From: Perognathus longimembris pacificus
Lineage: Eukaryota; Chordata; Mammalia; Rodentia; Heteromyidae
NCBI RefSeq assembly: GCF_023159225.1
Contig: NC_063188.1
Coordinates: forward strand, 28,595,475 to 28,659,474
DNA: 64,000 nucleotides
Direction: 5' to 3'
The translations under genes were made by a program, and so were the position numbers. Below the pieces are notes generated by a model, which worked only from the letters and a program-made list of their open reading frames with translations, did no database searches and was not told the origin of the DNA. Position 1 is the stretch's first letter, and every line of letters begins with the position of its first letter. This document shows, in pieces, positions 47,740 to 60,320 of the stretch.

Positions 47740-49889
47740 GTAGGTAAAAGTTATTCCGACTTTAGGAACTTTCTTATGTATTGATCATCAGTTACTACTT
47801 ATTATTTTTCCATTTGGCTAAACGACCCTAGTTTTACAAACAACCCTACAAAATAAAAAAAATGAAAATTGAATAGTAAAAGGCTAGTAAAATAATAGTC
47901 GTAAAAAGGGATTTAAGGACCAAAAGAAACGACACAAAAATTTTTACCAGCTTTTTAAAAACTTTCTGTAATAAAGAACAAAGTATTTGGATAATCCTTT
48001 CATTCATGTTAATTTTTTTACTTTTAAAGAATTCTTGATTATAAAAAGTTCTTGATTATCAGAGTTTTGTATCCAATGGAATTTTTAATGTTCCTTATTT
48101 TTGTGTAACCACTACCAACAACAAAAATCTTAGTGTCCCTTATTGAGCTATAGCAAATATAGGGATAAACTTTTACAATATCTAACACAAAATTTCTTCA
48201 TTACTTTTTCTCAGGGAAGGTCATAGAGCAGCAAACATAGCTATTAAGAGCTTATTATACACATAGTCTTAAGGTTGGGATGATCATTTTTAATGAAAAA
48301 ACAACAAAGCCTTGGAACTCAATGTGCTATGTGGAAAGGCAGGGGGCAGTCTCTGACCACACCAGCCTCGCTCAGAGTGCAACTACCTTTTGGAAAGGTC
48401 TGTTTTAAGGAAAACAATGATGAACTCTCTCTTTCTCAGATACCTTAACTGATAAAAGCACTTACAATAGAGTTGAAAGGTCTTATTAGACATTGTTTAA
48501 ACTTCTTAGCAAAAAGAAGATACCACAACTTAAAAGGTGTGTGGATATTTCTGCAACACATTTCTGAGGGATTGATTTATTTTTATCTGATGCTCTTCTA
48601 ATCATCAAATAAATATTTTGTGCTGCTTCTCATAATCAAACATATATTTTATAAGGCAACTAAATACATACAAGCTTGGGTGGAGATTGCATCTAGCAAC
48701 ATCAAGGAGGAAAACCTAGGAGTTATAGTGATATCAGTTCTTCAGAGAAAAACATTCTGTCTTAGAGAACACTCATGTTATGATAAAAGTATTTTGTATT
48801 ATGGGAATGCATTTCATTCTTTCAGTTTAGGTTAAGAAAGATGGCAATCAGGGCATTTTGTTTAATTAAGCTTAGATTGAAAGGCTGAAGTAACAGTGAT
48901 TTCTCTTTCAGCCCTAGCTGAAGACTACTAGGTCCTAGATACCTGTATTCTTGCCTGTGTATACTATTTGGACTTACATCACTTTGATATCTATTCTCCA
49001 TTTTTGTGTTAATTAGACTTTTGTTTATTGTCCAACCAAACATGTGATTGAGAGTTATCTATAGCGTACTCAATAGAGTAATGTATTATCAAGGAGATCC
49101 AACAATGCATTGCTACCTAATTCTCTCTTTCTCTCATAAGCATCTTAGCAGAATCATTTGATCTGGACTTTTCTTCCTCTTTTTCTTCATCTTTCCTAAT
49201 ACTAGGTACAAAGTATATAAATGACAACAATGATTACTAATTATTGACACAAAAGAAAGATGAAAGTTCAAAATTACCAAAATTTGAATTTTGTAATAAA
49301 GACAAATAAAGTTGTCCCCCCACTATTGGCTCCTCAAACAAGGGGCCATGACAATTTAAACTGATCAAGATGAAACATAGTAGGAATAAGTTTATAATAC
49401 TGAATTTTGGCACCTAACTTACACTAATTTTGGTTCTGGAAACTGGAAACATTTGTTGGAAATAATACTTATGGATTTTAGCTGGCTCTTAGATCTGTAA
49501 TGAGTCTGCAGTGGGATGTAATTGCTGAGAAATTTCATTTTATCTTCTTTATCAGACTTTGTTTCTGTAAATTCCTATCATGGCACATTTATGTAGAACT
49601 AAGACCAGCCTCATTCCCCATGCAAAAAATATGGTCACTGTAGCAACTTCTGGTAGATTATTGAAAATAGAGAAAAGTGAAGTACATTTTCTTAGGAATA
49701 TATGAAATAAGCATGATTTATGGGTTATTGATAGTAAATAAGAAATTGAGGGTAAATAAGAAAATGAGGGTTAGTTTTCTCCTCCCCCCAAATTTTGTAG
49801 TGGATTGTCTCATAACGATTCAAAGACTAAAGCAGAATAAGCCATCACAAATTATTGCAAATGTCTTGTTTTTCAAGACAAAAAAGAAT
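47740..49889. other. No recognised feature
   Basis: AT-rich unique sequence. Confidence 0.5.
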
Positions 49890-49901
49890 CTTGAAACAAA
49901 T

Positions 49902-50099
49902 TTTTTTGTTGCCAGTCTTGGGGCTTGGACTCAGGGCCTGAGCACTGTCCTTGGCTTCTTTTTGCTCAAGTCTAGCACTTTACCTCTTGAGCTATAGTGC
50001 CACTTCCAGCTTTTACTGTTTATGTGGTGCTGAGAAATTGAACGCAGGGCTTCATGCATGCTTGGCAAGCACTCTACTGCTAAGCCACATTCCCAGCCC
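49902..50099 (-). repeat. IDL-Geo SINE, first of a tandem pair
   Basis: Reverse dimer starting with poly(T) and gttgccagtcttggggct and ending ccacattcccagcccc. It is flanked by cttgaaaca at 49890-49898 and 50100-50108. Confidence 0.93.
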
Positions 50100-50108
50100 C
50101 TTGAAACA

Positions 50109-50317
50109 TTTTTTTTTTTTTTTTTGCTAGTCCTGGCACTTGGACTCGGGGCCTGAGCACTGCCCCTGGCTTCTTTTTGCTCAAGGATAGCACTCTGCCA
50201 CTTGAGTCACAGCACCACTTCTGGCCGTTTTCTATGTATGTGGTGATGGGGAATTGAACCCAGGGCTTCATGTATACAAGGCAAGCACTCTTCCCAATAG
50301 GCCATATTCCCAGCCCC
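50109..50317 (-). repeat. IDL-Geo SINE, second of a tandem pair
   Basis: Reverse dimer with a T17-like tail. It is flanked by cttgaaacatttt at 50318-50330 and by the copy at 50100-50108 that it shares with the first SINE. Confidence 0.93.
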
Positions 50318-50330
50318 CTTGAAACATTTT

Positions 50331-51655
50331 TAACATAAAAATTTATAGACAGAATTTATTTACAAGCAAGTCTCTTCAAGTAGAGCTTACTTTGAAACAA
50401 AAGCCAATATAACAATGACTAGTTGAATCACCTATTACTAATTAATGACAGTCCTGGTCTAGAACTATCTTAGTCAGAGTTTATTTTAGGGCTGTTTGAT
50501 TTTTTAATTTAGATCATTTTTATGTTTATGCATCTACTAGTCATTAGTTAGAAAATCTCTTACTTGGTGATCTTGCAGTGAAAGGAATGAATTCTTACAT
50601 TGTGATAGAATTCAACTTTATCAGCCTGCCATATGGCCAGCAAATTTACCTGAAAGATCTGATACAAAAATAAATAATTTTTCTTAAGAACATTACATAT
50701 AATACAAAAATCATTGTCAAATCAGGAACTGGGTAGTTTAATCTATCTCTATCTACAAATATTTCAACTTTGTTATGATCTCAAAATAATCATTGTACTT
50801 ATAAAATGACTGTGCTAGAAGATACAAGGTTAAAATATTGGCAAGTCTAAATCATTGTTTTTACTTCAAGCCAAGTGACATAGTGAAAAGTACTATTGTT
50901 GTGCAGTTTTATTATAAAGTATGTATAGTGACAAGATTCTATTGATAGCCTTGACATGTGAGATTTTTCACCCAATTTTGTGATATCAAATAATATGGCA
51001 ATACATATATGCAGCAATATATAACAGGTTTGCCTGTCAGAGACCTGGCCTTTTCAGTGATGATATACCTCATCAAATATCTCTTTAAATATCTAGAATT
51101 TGTTCTCAGAATCTCTGCCACATCCTTTTGAATATTTGGAAATAGTGACAGATCATTTGGAGTTGTAACTAATCATTCAATGTATCTGATCATATTTTGT
51201 TGGATCAAATGAAAGCCCATGACCATAAAACCTACTGGAAGAAGCAAAAAAATGTGTGGCCTAGGTATTGTCTTGCATGGTAATTTATTCCAGAGCAGCC
51301 AAATGTTGTCTTTTATTTGTTCTACTTTCTGACTATCTACTCCAGTACAATCCCCAAATCTGTTTTTCAGAAGGAAAGTATAAAAACAAGTTATATTTAG
51401 GGCAATATTTGGGAAGTTAAATCAAGTGAAATCGTATGCATACAAATAATGTGACAATTTTTGGCCTTGCTAATACAGTCTTGTCCCCTGTACTCTTTCA
51501 GAAGAATGAGAACACTAGAACACCTGTTTTCGACTCAACGTTCCTTTATTTGTTGTGTCATTTGAAATATTTACAAGTCCATGGTGGTGTAACTATGGCT
51601 AGAAATGTTTTAAATTTGAGAATTTATACAGAATGGAGAAAATGTTCCACCAGCT
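50331..51655. other. No recognised feature
   Basis: AT-rich unique sequence. Confidence 0.5.
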
Positions 51656-52576
51656 AGTCAATTGATAAAGAATTAATATCCAGAATAAACAAAGAACTAA
51701 AAAAGAGTGAAAGAATAAATATTCCAATTAATAATGGGCACATGAATTTAAGAGATATTTCTCAGGAGGAATATAAATGGCTAACCAAAACAAGAAGCCA
51801 TAAAGGAAATGCAAGTCAAAACCACACTAAGACTCTATCTTACCCCACTCAGAATGACAATTATCACAAAAACAAATGCTAGAGAAGATCTGAGGAAAAA
51901 GGAACCCTCATTCACTGGAGGTAGGAATATAAACTAGTGCAATTGCTGTCAGTTATCTTATGGTCTCATTATTACTATTCTTAGGAATATATCCAAAGGA
52001 GAATAAATTAATTTTCAAGAAAGACAGCTGCATATTTAGGTGTATTGAAGCACTGGTCACAATAGCTAAAGGGTGAAATCATTTGAGTTGTCTGACAATG
52101 AATGGATAAAGAAAATATGGTACATATATGTTGAAGAATATTACTAAGCCATAAGGAAAAGCAAAATATGCAATTTGCAGGAAAATGCAGCCTATAGAGG
52201 GTGTAGAGTGCAATAAACTAGCTCATTTAGCTAAATATCACATGTTCTCACTACCTGTGGAGTATAGACTACAACAGTGATGTTGATAGTAATGGTAATA
52301 ATACATTGATGTAAAAGGAAAATTGCCTAGGATGAAATCAGTAAAAGAGGGCAGAGTTAAGGGATGGGACTCTAAAGGATGAAGAGGCTTAATGGATACA
52401 GGATAATGAAACTTACCAAATACTACATGAAATAGTGGGTAGGAAGAAGTATGGAAATACAGTGGAGGACGAGAATTTGCTCAAAATATGCTGTGCACCT
52501 GTACGGAGATACCACAATGAATCCCTCATATTACAAATGTATGTAAACACAAAGACAAAATAAATAAATTTTAGGG
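51656..52576 (+). mobile_element. Old L1 fragment: end of ORF2 and 3' end
   Basis: Carries decayed ORF2 C-terminal sequence: cattaagactctatcttac-like (HLTP region), then gaatggataaagaaaatatg and cacatgttctcactacctgt. A 3' region ending in aataaataaatttt follows. Frames are broken, and its 3' end differs from the younger L1s here, so it belongs to an older lineage. Confidence 0.75.
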
Positions 52577-53201
52577 TTTAAGTATGTTTTTGCTGATGGT
52601 TTGGAAATGTATAAAAGGATCAATAGTATATGTTATATAACATTTCACAACCTAATTGAAAATTTAGGATTACTTTAGGAAAAAACACACAAACTCTTAC
52701 TGACAGCTAATAAATCTCAAACCAATATCCAAATTGTCTAACTTTACTTTTCATCTTAACTATGTTGGTTCATCTTATAATGGAAAGGAGGCTTTGAGTG
52801 AAAGCACAATATTGAATTTATAGAAGAGTCATTTTCTCTGGTTACCTCTGCTATTGAACAAAATGTACCACAATTTACTCATCTGTAGCGCAAAAGTTTT
52901 CAAGTGTTTGACATTTCATTTGGTGGAAAATTGTGATTGCTTATTTAATGTTGACCAACAAGAAACAATGAGATCAAAAACCAGGTTCAAATGCAAATCA
53001 ACATCAACAAATCCATTTTATAGATGAAACACAGCATCTTACTTTTTAAAAACAAATACAAATTTCAAACTGGTTAAATGAACAATACTACATCATCAAA
53101 TTTCTTTTTTTTTTCTGACAATTGTACTAGTTACTTCAGGCATAGACCTTAGATTTCTTGGCTTTATAATGTGTTTTTTCTTTTGCTAATCTAGGAATAA
53201 A
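52577..53201. other. No recognised feature
   Basis: AT-rich flank of the next L1. Confidence 0.5.
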
Positions 53202-53214
53202 TTTTGAAATACTT

Positions 53215-54602
53215 GGGTGAGGTGGAATCTCATGTTGTTTTGATTTGCATTGCTTTTATGGCCAGTGATGTAGAGCACTTCTTTATGTGTCTCTTGGCCA
53301 TTCTCATTTCCTCTTCAGAGAAGTCTCTTTTTAGGACTTTACCCCAGTTGTCGAGTGGGTTGTTGGTTCCTTGAGGATGTGTTTTGGAGGAATTTAATTT
53401 TTTTTAGTTCTGCATATACTTTAGATATGAGGCCTTTGTCCATTGTATGGCCAGTAAAGAACTTCTCCCAGTCTGTGGACTTTCTGTTTATCTTGCCAGC
53501 TATGTCCTTTGCCCTGCAGAAGCTCTGCAGTTTGATGCAGTCCCATTTGTCCAACCTTTGATTTGTTGCATTTCTGGGCCTTTATTAAAGAAGTTTAATC
53601 CTGGACCAAAGAGCTCAAGGGTTTCTCTTATTCCTTCTTGTAGTGTTTTCAGGGTATCTGATTTTACTTCGAGGTCTTTGATTCATTTGGAATTGATTTT
53701 GGTGCAGGGTGATATATAAGGATCTAGTTTTAGTTTGTTGCAGGTGTTGAACCAGTTTTGCCAGCACCATTTGTTTAAGAGGCTATCTTTCTTCCATCCT
53801 ATTTTTTTAGCTCCTTTATCAAAGTACGCAGAGTTCTGCGGGTTCATTTCTGGGTCTTCAGTTCTGTTCCATTGGTCCTCAGGCCTGTTCTTGTGCCAAT
53901 ATCAAGCTGTTTTTATTACTATAGCTTTGTAAAACAGCTTAAAGTTTGGTATTGTAATTCCCCCAGCACTGTTCTTTCTACTTAGGATTGTTTTTGCTAT
54001 TCAGGGTCTTTTATTGGCCCATATGAATTTCTGGATTGCTTCCTCTATTTCATTAAAACATGGTGTTGGGATCTTAATGGGTATTGCATTGAATTTGTAG
54101 ATAGCCTTTGGCAATATTGCCATTTTGACAATGTTAATCCTCCCAATCCAGGAGCATGGGAAGTTTTTCTGTTTCTTTAGTTCTGCCTTAATTTTGTTTT
54201 TCATGTTTTTAAAGTTCTCATCATAGAGGTCTTTCACGTCTTTGGTTAAGGATATTCCCAGGTATTGTATGCTTTTTCAGGCTATTGCAAAAGGAGTTGC
54301 TTTCCTGATTTCATCCTCGGTCTTTGGGTTGTTGGCATATAGAAAGGCGCTTGAATTTTGAGGGTTTATTTTATATCCTGCTATTTTGCCAAAGTTTTGG
54401 ATCAGCTTAAGTAACTTGGGAGTAGAGTTCACAGGTTTCTTTAGATACAGGATTATGTCATCTGTAAAGAGAGAGAGAGTTTAACTTAATCTTTTCCTAT
54501 TTGGATCCCCTTTATGTTTTCCTCTTGCCTTGTTGCTCTGGCTAGGAATTCCAGTACTAAGTTGAAGAGGAGAGAAGAGGGCAGACAACCTTGCCTTGGT
54601 TC
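53215..54602 (-). pseudogene. L1 ORF2 central fragment (reverse transcriptase end and downstream region), inverted
   Basis: Read on the minus strand from 54602, the sequence enters the reverse transcriptase domain at [20 protein letters not shown]. It passes the active-site motif, here FTDD instead of FADD (near 54455-54466). It then continues through [35 protein letters not shown] (54126-54185), FNAIPIKIP and DKWDCIKLQSFCRAKDI (about 53500-53551) toward the HLT region. Several stops and frameshifts break it, and endonuclease sequence is absent. Confidence 0.92.
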
Positions 54603-55099
54603 TGATTCCACCTCACCCCAGTAATAATGTCCATTATCAGGGAAAACTAACAATAACAAATGCTGGAGGGGATGTGGGCAAAAGGGAATCCTACTACATT
54701 GTTGGTGGGAATGTAAACTTGTTCAGCCACTCTGGAAAGTGGTATGGAGATTCCTCAGAAGGCTAAATGTAGAACTCCCCTATGACCCAGCAGCCCCACT
54801 TTTGGGCATCTACCCAAAAGATTATAAGCAAGAACACTAAAGCCACCAGCACAACAATGTTCATCACAGCACAATGTGTTATTGCTAAAATATGGAACCA
54901 ACCCAGATGCCCCTCAGTAGACGAGTGGATCAGGAAAACATGGTACATATACACAATGGAATTTTATGCCTCTATCAGAAAGAATGACATTGCCCCATTC
55001 GTAAGGAAATGGAAGGACTTGGAAAAAGTTATACTAAGTGAAGTGAGCCAGACCCAAAGAAACATGGACTCTATGGTTTCCCTCAGAGGGAATAATTAG
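54603..55099 (+). pseudogene. L1 ORF2 C-terminal fragment
   Basis: From [11 protein letters not shown] through CWRGCGQKG and [20 protein letters not shown] text to the normal ORF2 end (residues near YIYTMEFYASIRKND and SLRGNN, stop at 55097-55099). A frameshift lies near 54,835. The Cys-rich C-terminal region is retained. Confidence 0.9.
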
Positions 55100-55618
55100 C
55101 ACAGGTTTAAGCTAGTCATAGCAGAGGATCACAATATCCCAATAGCTACGCCCTTATGAACACATAAGATGATGCTAAGTGAAATGATCTCCATGTTTTG
55201 AAAAGGACTGTTATATCACTGTTGTAATTATTTTCAACATGCCATGTGAAACAGTAGCTCTTTTTTTTTGTTGATCCTCTTGTATCCCCTTCCTGTGGTT
55301 GTCCCCACACTATCCCTGCATCTTATCTGAGTACCCTGGATACTCTACATACTTGTATTAGAATTAGGGAAGGGAAAGGGAATATCAAAATAGAGAGACA
55401 AAGGATAAAAAGGCAAACAATTCCAAAAGCAATACTTACAAAACCATTTGTCGTAAACCAACTGAACAACTCATGGGGGAGAGGGAAAGGGGGATTGGAG
55501 AAATGAAGGAGGAGGTAACGAATTGTACAAGAAATGTACCCACTGCCTTACGTATGAAACTGAAACCCCTCTGTACATCATTTTGACAATAAATAAATAA
55601 TTATTCAGAAAAAACATT
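55100..55618 (+). mobile_element. L1 3' untranslated region of the same element
   Basis: Serves as the reference 3' end for this window: ggaataattagcacaggttt, then gatcctcttgtatccccttc and gagtaccctggatactctac. A G-rich tract (55475-55498), ctgtacatcattttgacaat and an A-rich tail follow. Other copies (18121, 39404, 63767) align to its parts. Confidence 0.92.
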
Positions 55619-55631
55619 TTTTGAAATACTT

Positions 55632-56029
55632 CAAAAATGTAATAGTGCTTAGCATTAAAAGTTCTTGAGTCTTCTAATGATTTAATAACAGTAAGTTGAT
55701 GATTGTTTTCTCTTAAAAATATCTTTCTTGAGGCATTGTTGACACTAACTAGCTGTACAGACTTAATGGTTAAAATTTAAATATTTGCCACATGTTTATA
55801 CCTGTGGAACCATCACTACAATCAAGGTAATAAATATAAATATAATCTGAAAGATTCCTGAGTCCCCATGTTTTGTATTTTTCTTGGGGAGGGAGATGGT
55901 GAGTGGTTAAGAACATTTCACATGAGATCCATCCTCTTAATAAATTTAGTATTTTGATGGGTTCTTTAGTATTTTCTACATATAAGATCAAATCATCTTC
56001 CAATATTGATATTAATTGTTCTTTCTTTA
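55632..56029. other. No recognised feature
   Basis: AT-rich unique sequence between the twin-primed L1 and a SINE. Confidence 0.45.
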
Positions 56030-56248
56030 TTTTTGTTTGTTTGTTGGGCTCGACCTCAATGCCTAGTTGCTGTCTCTGAGCTTTCTCACTCAAGGCTAGC
56101 GCTCTAACACTTTAAGGACAGCTCCACTTCCAGTTTTCTGGTGGTTATTTGGAGATAAGAGTCTCTTGAAATTTCCTGCCTGCAATGAATCCTCAGATCT
56201 CAGCCTCCTGAGTAGCTTGAATTACAGGCATGAGCCACCAGTGCACAG
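56030..56248 (-). repeat. B1-like/Geo composite SINE
   Basis: Reverse order: Geo half (gagctttctcactcaaggct), then the 7SL-like head (cctcagatctcagcctcctg). Confidence 0.8.
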
Positions 56249-56261
56249 CTAATTGTTCTTT

Positions 56262-56601
56262 TTTATTATCATTATTTATTTTTATTGTAAAGGTGTTGTA
56301 CACAGAGGTTACAGTTATATAAATTAGATGAGTATGTTTCTTTTTAAACAATGTCACTTCCTTCATTTTCTCCCAGTTTCATTCCCTCCTGACCTCCTCT
56401 CCTTCCACAGGTTGTATAGTTCATTTTCATTTTTGTATAGTTCATATATCTAGTGAGTATCACTTCTGCATTAGTTTACCATTTTTCTATTGAAATGATC
56501 TCCAATAAATGGAAAAAAGTTTTTTTTTTTACTTTTTGTGTATCTGTTTTGGGCAGGGCAAGGGGAGTACAAGGGCAGGGTAAGGTGAAAAGGTAAAAGG
56601 A
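56262..56601 (-). mobile_element. Older L1 3'-end insertion at the SINE edge
   Basis: The complement ends ctgtaacctctgtgtacaac with AATAAA-type signals. A perfect 17-bp duplication, acagctaattgttcttt, lies at 56245-56261 and 56602-56618. The left copy overlaps the SINE 5' end, so the L1 came later. Confidence 0.85.
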
Positions 56602-56934
56602 ACAGCTAATTGTTCTTTAAATGTTTGTTCAAACTTAGCAGAGAAGCCCCAAGTCTTGGACTTTTGTCTGTCTTTTAGAGATCTTATTAATTTTCTTGTG
56701 ATTCAAATGTCTTTCCTTGGTTGAAATAAAGTGTCAGGATTGGATATCCTTTGTCTTCTTTCCATCTTAGAGGAAAAGCTTTCAGTTTTTAACTACTGGA
56801 TGTATTAGGGATTTTCATATGTGATCTTTACTATGTTAAATTCATATTTTACCTAAATCAGTGACTTTCTTTTACTATGGAATGAAGCCAGGTTAGCAAG
56901 TACTTTACCATTGCTCAATCTATGTTCCCTGTTT

Positions 56935-57055
56935 GTTTTTGTTTTTGAGATAGGGTCCCATATCTTTATCATACTGCCCTCAACCTGATGAATCTATTGC
57001 TCTTGCTTCCTGAATAGCTGAGAGTACAGTCATTTGCCACTATGTCCAGCTCCCC
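56935..57055 (-). repeat. B1-like SINE monomer
   Basis: tttttgagatagggtcccat and cctgaatagctgagagtaca identify a reverse 7SL-like unit. A possible ID-like remnant lies just before it (56880-56925). Confidence 0.65.
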
Positions 57056-57661
57056 TTCATTCTTTTAGTGTGGGTAATTCATTAATTGATTTTTTGTAAG
57101 TTGAATCATCCTAGAGATGTATCCTATTTGGTCATAATAACTGATCCTTTCATTATATTATTCCTCTCATATTTGTGGAGGACTTGTTCATTTATCTTAA
57201 TAAGGGAGATAGATCTATAATTTCCTTGTGAAATGTGTTTGACCGGTATTAAAGTAGTGCTGGCTTAATAAAATTACTTTGGAATTGTTTTGTTTTCTCT
57301 AGTTTTATTTGAATGGTTTAAGATTGGCGTTACTTGTTCTTTCAATGCTTGTTAAACCTTATCAGAGAAGCCAATAGATCCTTAGATTTTTCTTTATAAT
57401 GAAGTTTTTAGTTTCTGATTCAGTTGTTTTTTGATTTATTCATATTTTCTGTTTTGTCTTATTTAGTCTTGGGTGGTTGTATGTTTGTAGGAGACTACCC
57501 ATTTCTTCGAAGTTTTCTAAGTTGTTGGTATACAATGGTTCATAATAGCTATTAATGCCATTTGCATTTCTGTAGTATCAGTTGTAATGCCTCCTATTTC
57601 GTATCTGATTTTATTTACTTGAGTCTTTCTCTCTGCTTCTGTTTTAATAAGGCACTGTAGG
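57056..57661. other. No recognised feature
   Basis: AT-rich, with T-rich runs. No repeat boundary found. Confidence 0.45.
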
Positions 57662-57835
57662 TTTTCCCTTCCCTCCCCTCTCATCCTTTCCTCTCTTCTC
57701 CCCTTTCTTCCTCTGTCCTTCTCTTCTCCCCTCTCTCCTCCTCTCCCCTCCCCTCCCCTTCTTTTCTTTCTTCCCTTCCCTCTCCTCTCCTCTCCTCTTT
57801 CCCTTTCTCTTCCCCACCTTCCCCCCGCATTCGCA
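57662..57835. repeat. Polypyrimidine tract
   Basis: About 175 bases of almost pure C and T (ccctcccctcctctcccctt-type units). The long minus-strand frame over it is a composition artefact. Confidence 0.88.
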
Positions 57836-59640
57836 TTCCCTTGTTCTTTGCCTTCTGCCTCAGCAGTCCAGCTTCTGGGGTTATGAATATGTACCCTCAT
57901 TCCTGGAAAATTTTATATTTACAAAAAAACATCCAAATCTTAGTTTTGCTTATTGTTCTACTATATTTAAACTTTAATTGATTTTTTACCTGCTATAACT
58001 CTCCTAACTTTGGGCTTATCTTTTTCTATTTTTGAGGTGCAAAATTAAGTTGTTTGAGATATTTCTTCTTTTTTATTATAAACGTTCTGTTACAAGCTTT
58101 CCTTTCAGCTTTTGCTGCATAGTAGAGTGTTTGGAATGATTTGTTTTTCTGTGGTATTTTCTAATTTTTTTCTTTCATTTAACTTAATGGTTGTTCAAGA
58201 GTATTTTGTTTGGCTGGAGTTATAGCTAAAATGTACAATACTTGCCTTGCATGTGTAAGATAATAAAAGTGGCTATTCATCTACAGTGAGGTGTAGATTT
58301 ATAGGTGACTTTTTTTCCAGCACAAATAAGAGTAGCAATGTTTTGTTTGTGGTCTGTTCATTAATATTTAAACATAAAGTGAATTTTCCAAAAATTAATG
58401 TTAGCTGATATTGGAAAAAATTACTTTGACATATTATTATCAACCTATATGACAACCTAACCTATTGCCATTTTGTTTCTATACAAAGAGGATATGGAAA
58501 TCTGGAACAGTGGGGTGGTAATGGGGTAGGGATTGGATTTTGTTTAAGGCCTCTCTTCAAATTAGAAATTATGTTGTTTATTTTCCCTAATATGAGTAAA
58601 AGCTACAAGCCATAAAAAATTCTCAACTACCAAATAGTAACCATACTTATAGAACAGATATAATGGCTGTGTTCTTTACCAAAAGCTCTAAAAACTTCAT
58701 ATTTATGATATTCTCTATCATAAATTCTCCATCTACTAACTCGGCAAAAATCAAAGTTTGACCAATTTTGATGGATGAATCATTAGTAACTGAGGAGAAG
58801 GTTAAATTACCCCATCTACATAGACAGTGTTAATCACTTAGCTTCATGCCTCTAAAAAGAAGTATAAAACTTCAATTCTTTTATTTTATTATCAAGTTAT
58901 AAAATGTGGGACTGTTCATATAATCATAATTTGAGATTGATTTTAGGAACTCAAATTGGAATCTAAGTTTGTAATGGTTTCCTTAATACGAACTTCTATT
59001 CACTGTTTTCTTTCTTAAACTGTGCAGTGTTGGCCTCTGCGTTACCTTTGAAGGTGACATATTTTCTGTAGCTTTTAGTTTCATATTTACAATTGCAAAC
59101 AGGAAAGTAAATTATAAGAACTGTGGAGACAAAGTGGTCACATTGTTAATTGGTTGTTTTTAGTTATAAAGATTTAACTCAGTGCAACCCATCCTTTCCT
59201 ATTTCTCCAGTCTTCTGCAATCTCCCACTTTCCAAGTGACTGAAAAGGAAATAAAGCAGCTAACCCTTTTGCTTCATATTATTTTATAGCTACCAATGAT
59301 TAGACCTACGTTTTTATAGCTCCACTATATCTGACCAAAGGCAAATTTCCACATGAAAATGTCTTTCATGTGTTTGAAAAATGTGTTGAAATTATCCTCT
59401 TTTTAAACTTTTGAAACACAGGTGACAGTTCTTTTCCTGTTTTCTATCAAAAGGAATCAAAGCAGTTCTTCTCCTTTATTACCCTCAATCTTGGTTTCTA
59501 TTTTTTAATAACAGCTCTCTTGACATAAAATTTGCAAATCACACAGCAATTCCTTTAAAGTGAATACAATTTAGTGGCTTTTAATATATTTACAGAATCA
59601 TTCTATCATTACAACTCAGTTTTGGTTTGTAAAATTTAGA
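57836..59640. other. Unique DNA with an ID-like trace
   Basis: 58214-58268 (ctggagttatagctaaaatg, then cttgccttgcatgtgtaaga) may be an old ID unit. Otherwise nothing is supported. Confidence 0.4.
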
Positions 59641-59823
59641 CGACAACTTGGACTCAGGGCCTGAGCACTGTCCCTGGCTTCTTCTTGCTCAAGGCTAGCA
59701 CTCTGCCACTTGAGCCACAGTGCCACTTCTGGCCGTTTTCTGTATATGTGGTGCTGGGGAATGGAACCCAGGGCCTCATGTATACGAGGCAAGCACTCTT
59801 GCCACTAGGCCATATCCCCAGCC
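59641..59823 (-). repeat. IDL-Geo SINE
   Basis: Reverse dimer from gcttggactcagggcc-like sequence to catatccccagcc. It keeps a CpG in tacgaggcaagc, so it is fairly young. It lacks a clear tail. Confidence 0.88.
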
Positions 59824-60123
59824 AATATACATCTTTAATATATACATTTCTATTTGTTATTTTTTACATTTATGCCCCAATAATGCTCTAAATAAGTTTG
59901 AATTAAATTACAAATAAATTAAAAAATTGAAAAAAATGAGTAAAACATAATCTTTTGAAATCTATTGAAAATCAGAGATTTAGAAGTTTTTTTTTTAAAT
60001 AATGATAGTAATTTTTTCACCACAATTTCTTTTATGTGTAGATCTCTTTTCTTGTGGTACTTGGACTTGAACTTATTCAATTGATGTTCTACTACTTCAA
60101 CCACGTTTCTCATCTTATCTTTT

Positions 60124-60305
60124 TTTTTTTTGGCAGTCCTGGGGCTTGGACTCAGGGCCTGAGCACTGTCCCTGGCTTCTTTTTGCTCAAGGCTAGCACT
60201 CTGCCACTTCTGGCCATTTTCTGTATATGTGGTGCTGGGGAATCGAACCCAGGGCTTCGTGTATATGAGGCAAATACCCTTGCCACTACGCCATATCCCC
60301 AGCCC
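60124..60305 (-). repeat. IDL-Geo SINE with internal deletion
   Basis: Reverse dimer lacking about 16 bases at the usual tgagccacagtgccac position in the Geo half. The perfect duplication ctcatcttatctttt lies at 60109-60123 and 60306-60320. Confidence 0.93.
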
Positions 60306-60320
60306 CTCATCTTATCTTTT

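Larger units (their letters stand above)
53215..55618 (+). mobile_element. 5'-truncated L1 with twin-priming inversion
   Basis: Flanked by a perfect 13-bp duplication, ttttgaaatactt, at 53202-53214 and 55619-55631. The left part (53215-54602) is inverted ORF2 sequence and the right part (54603-55618) is the forward 3' end. They split at the same ORF2 position: the segment encoding RFHLT is present at both ends (53218-53233 and 54605-54618). The copy is L1-like throughout and moderately decayed. Confidence 0.95.

Noticed and set aside
57517..57900. 127-codon Arg/Glu/Gly-rich minus-strand frame
   Set aside because: It is produced by the polypyrimidine tract.
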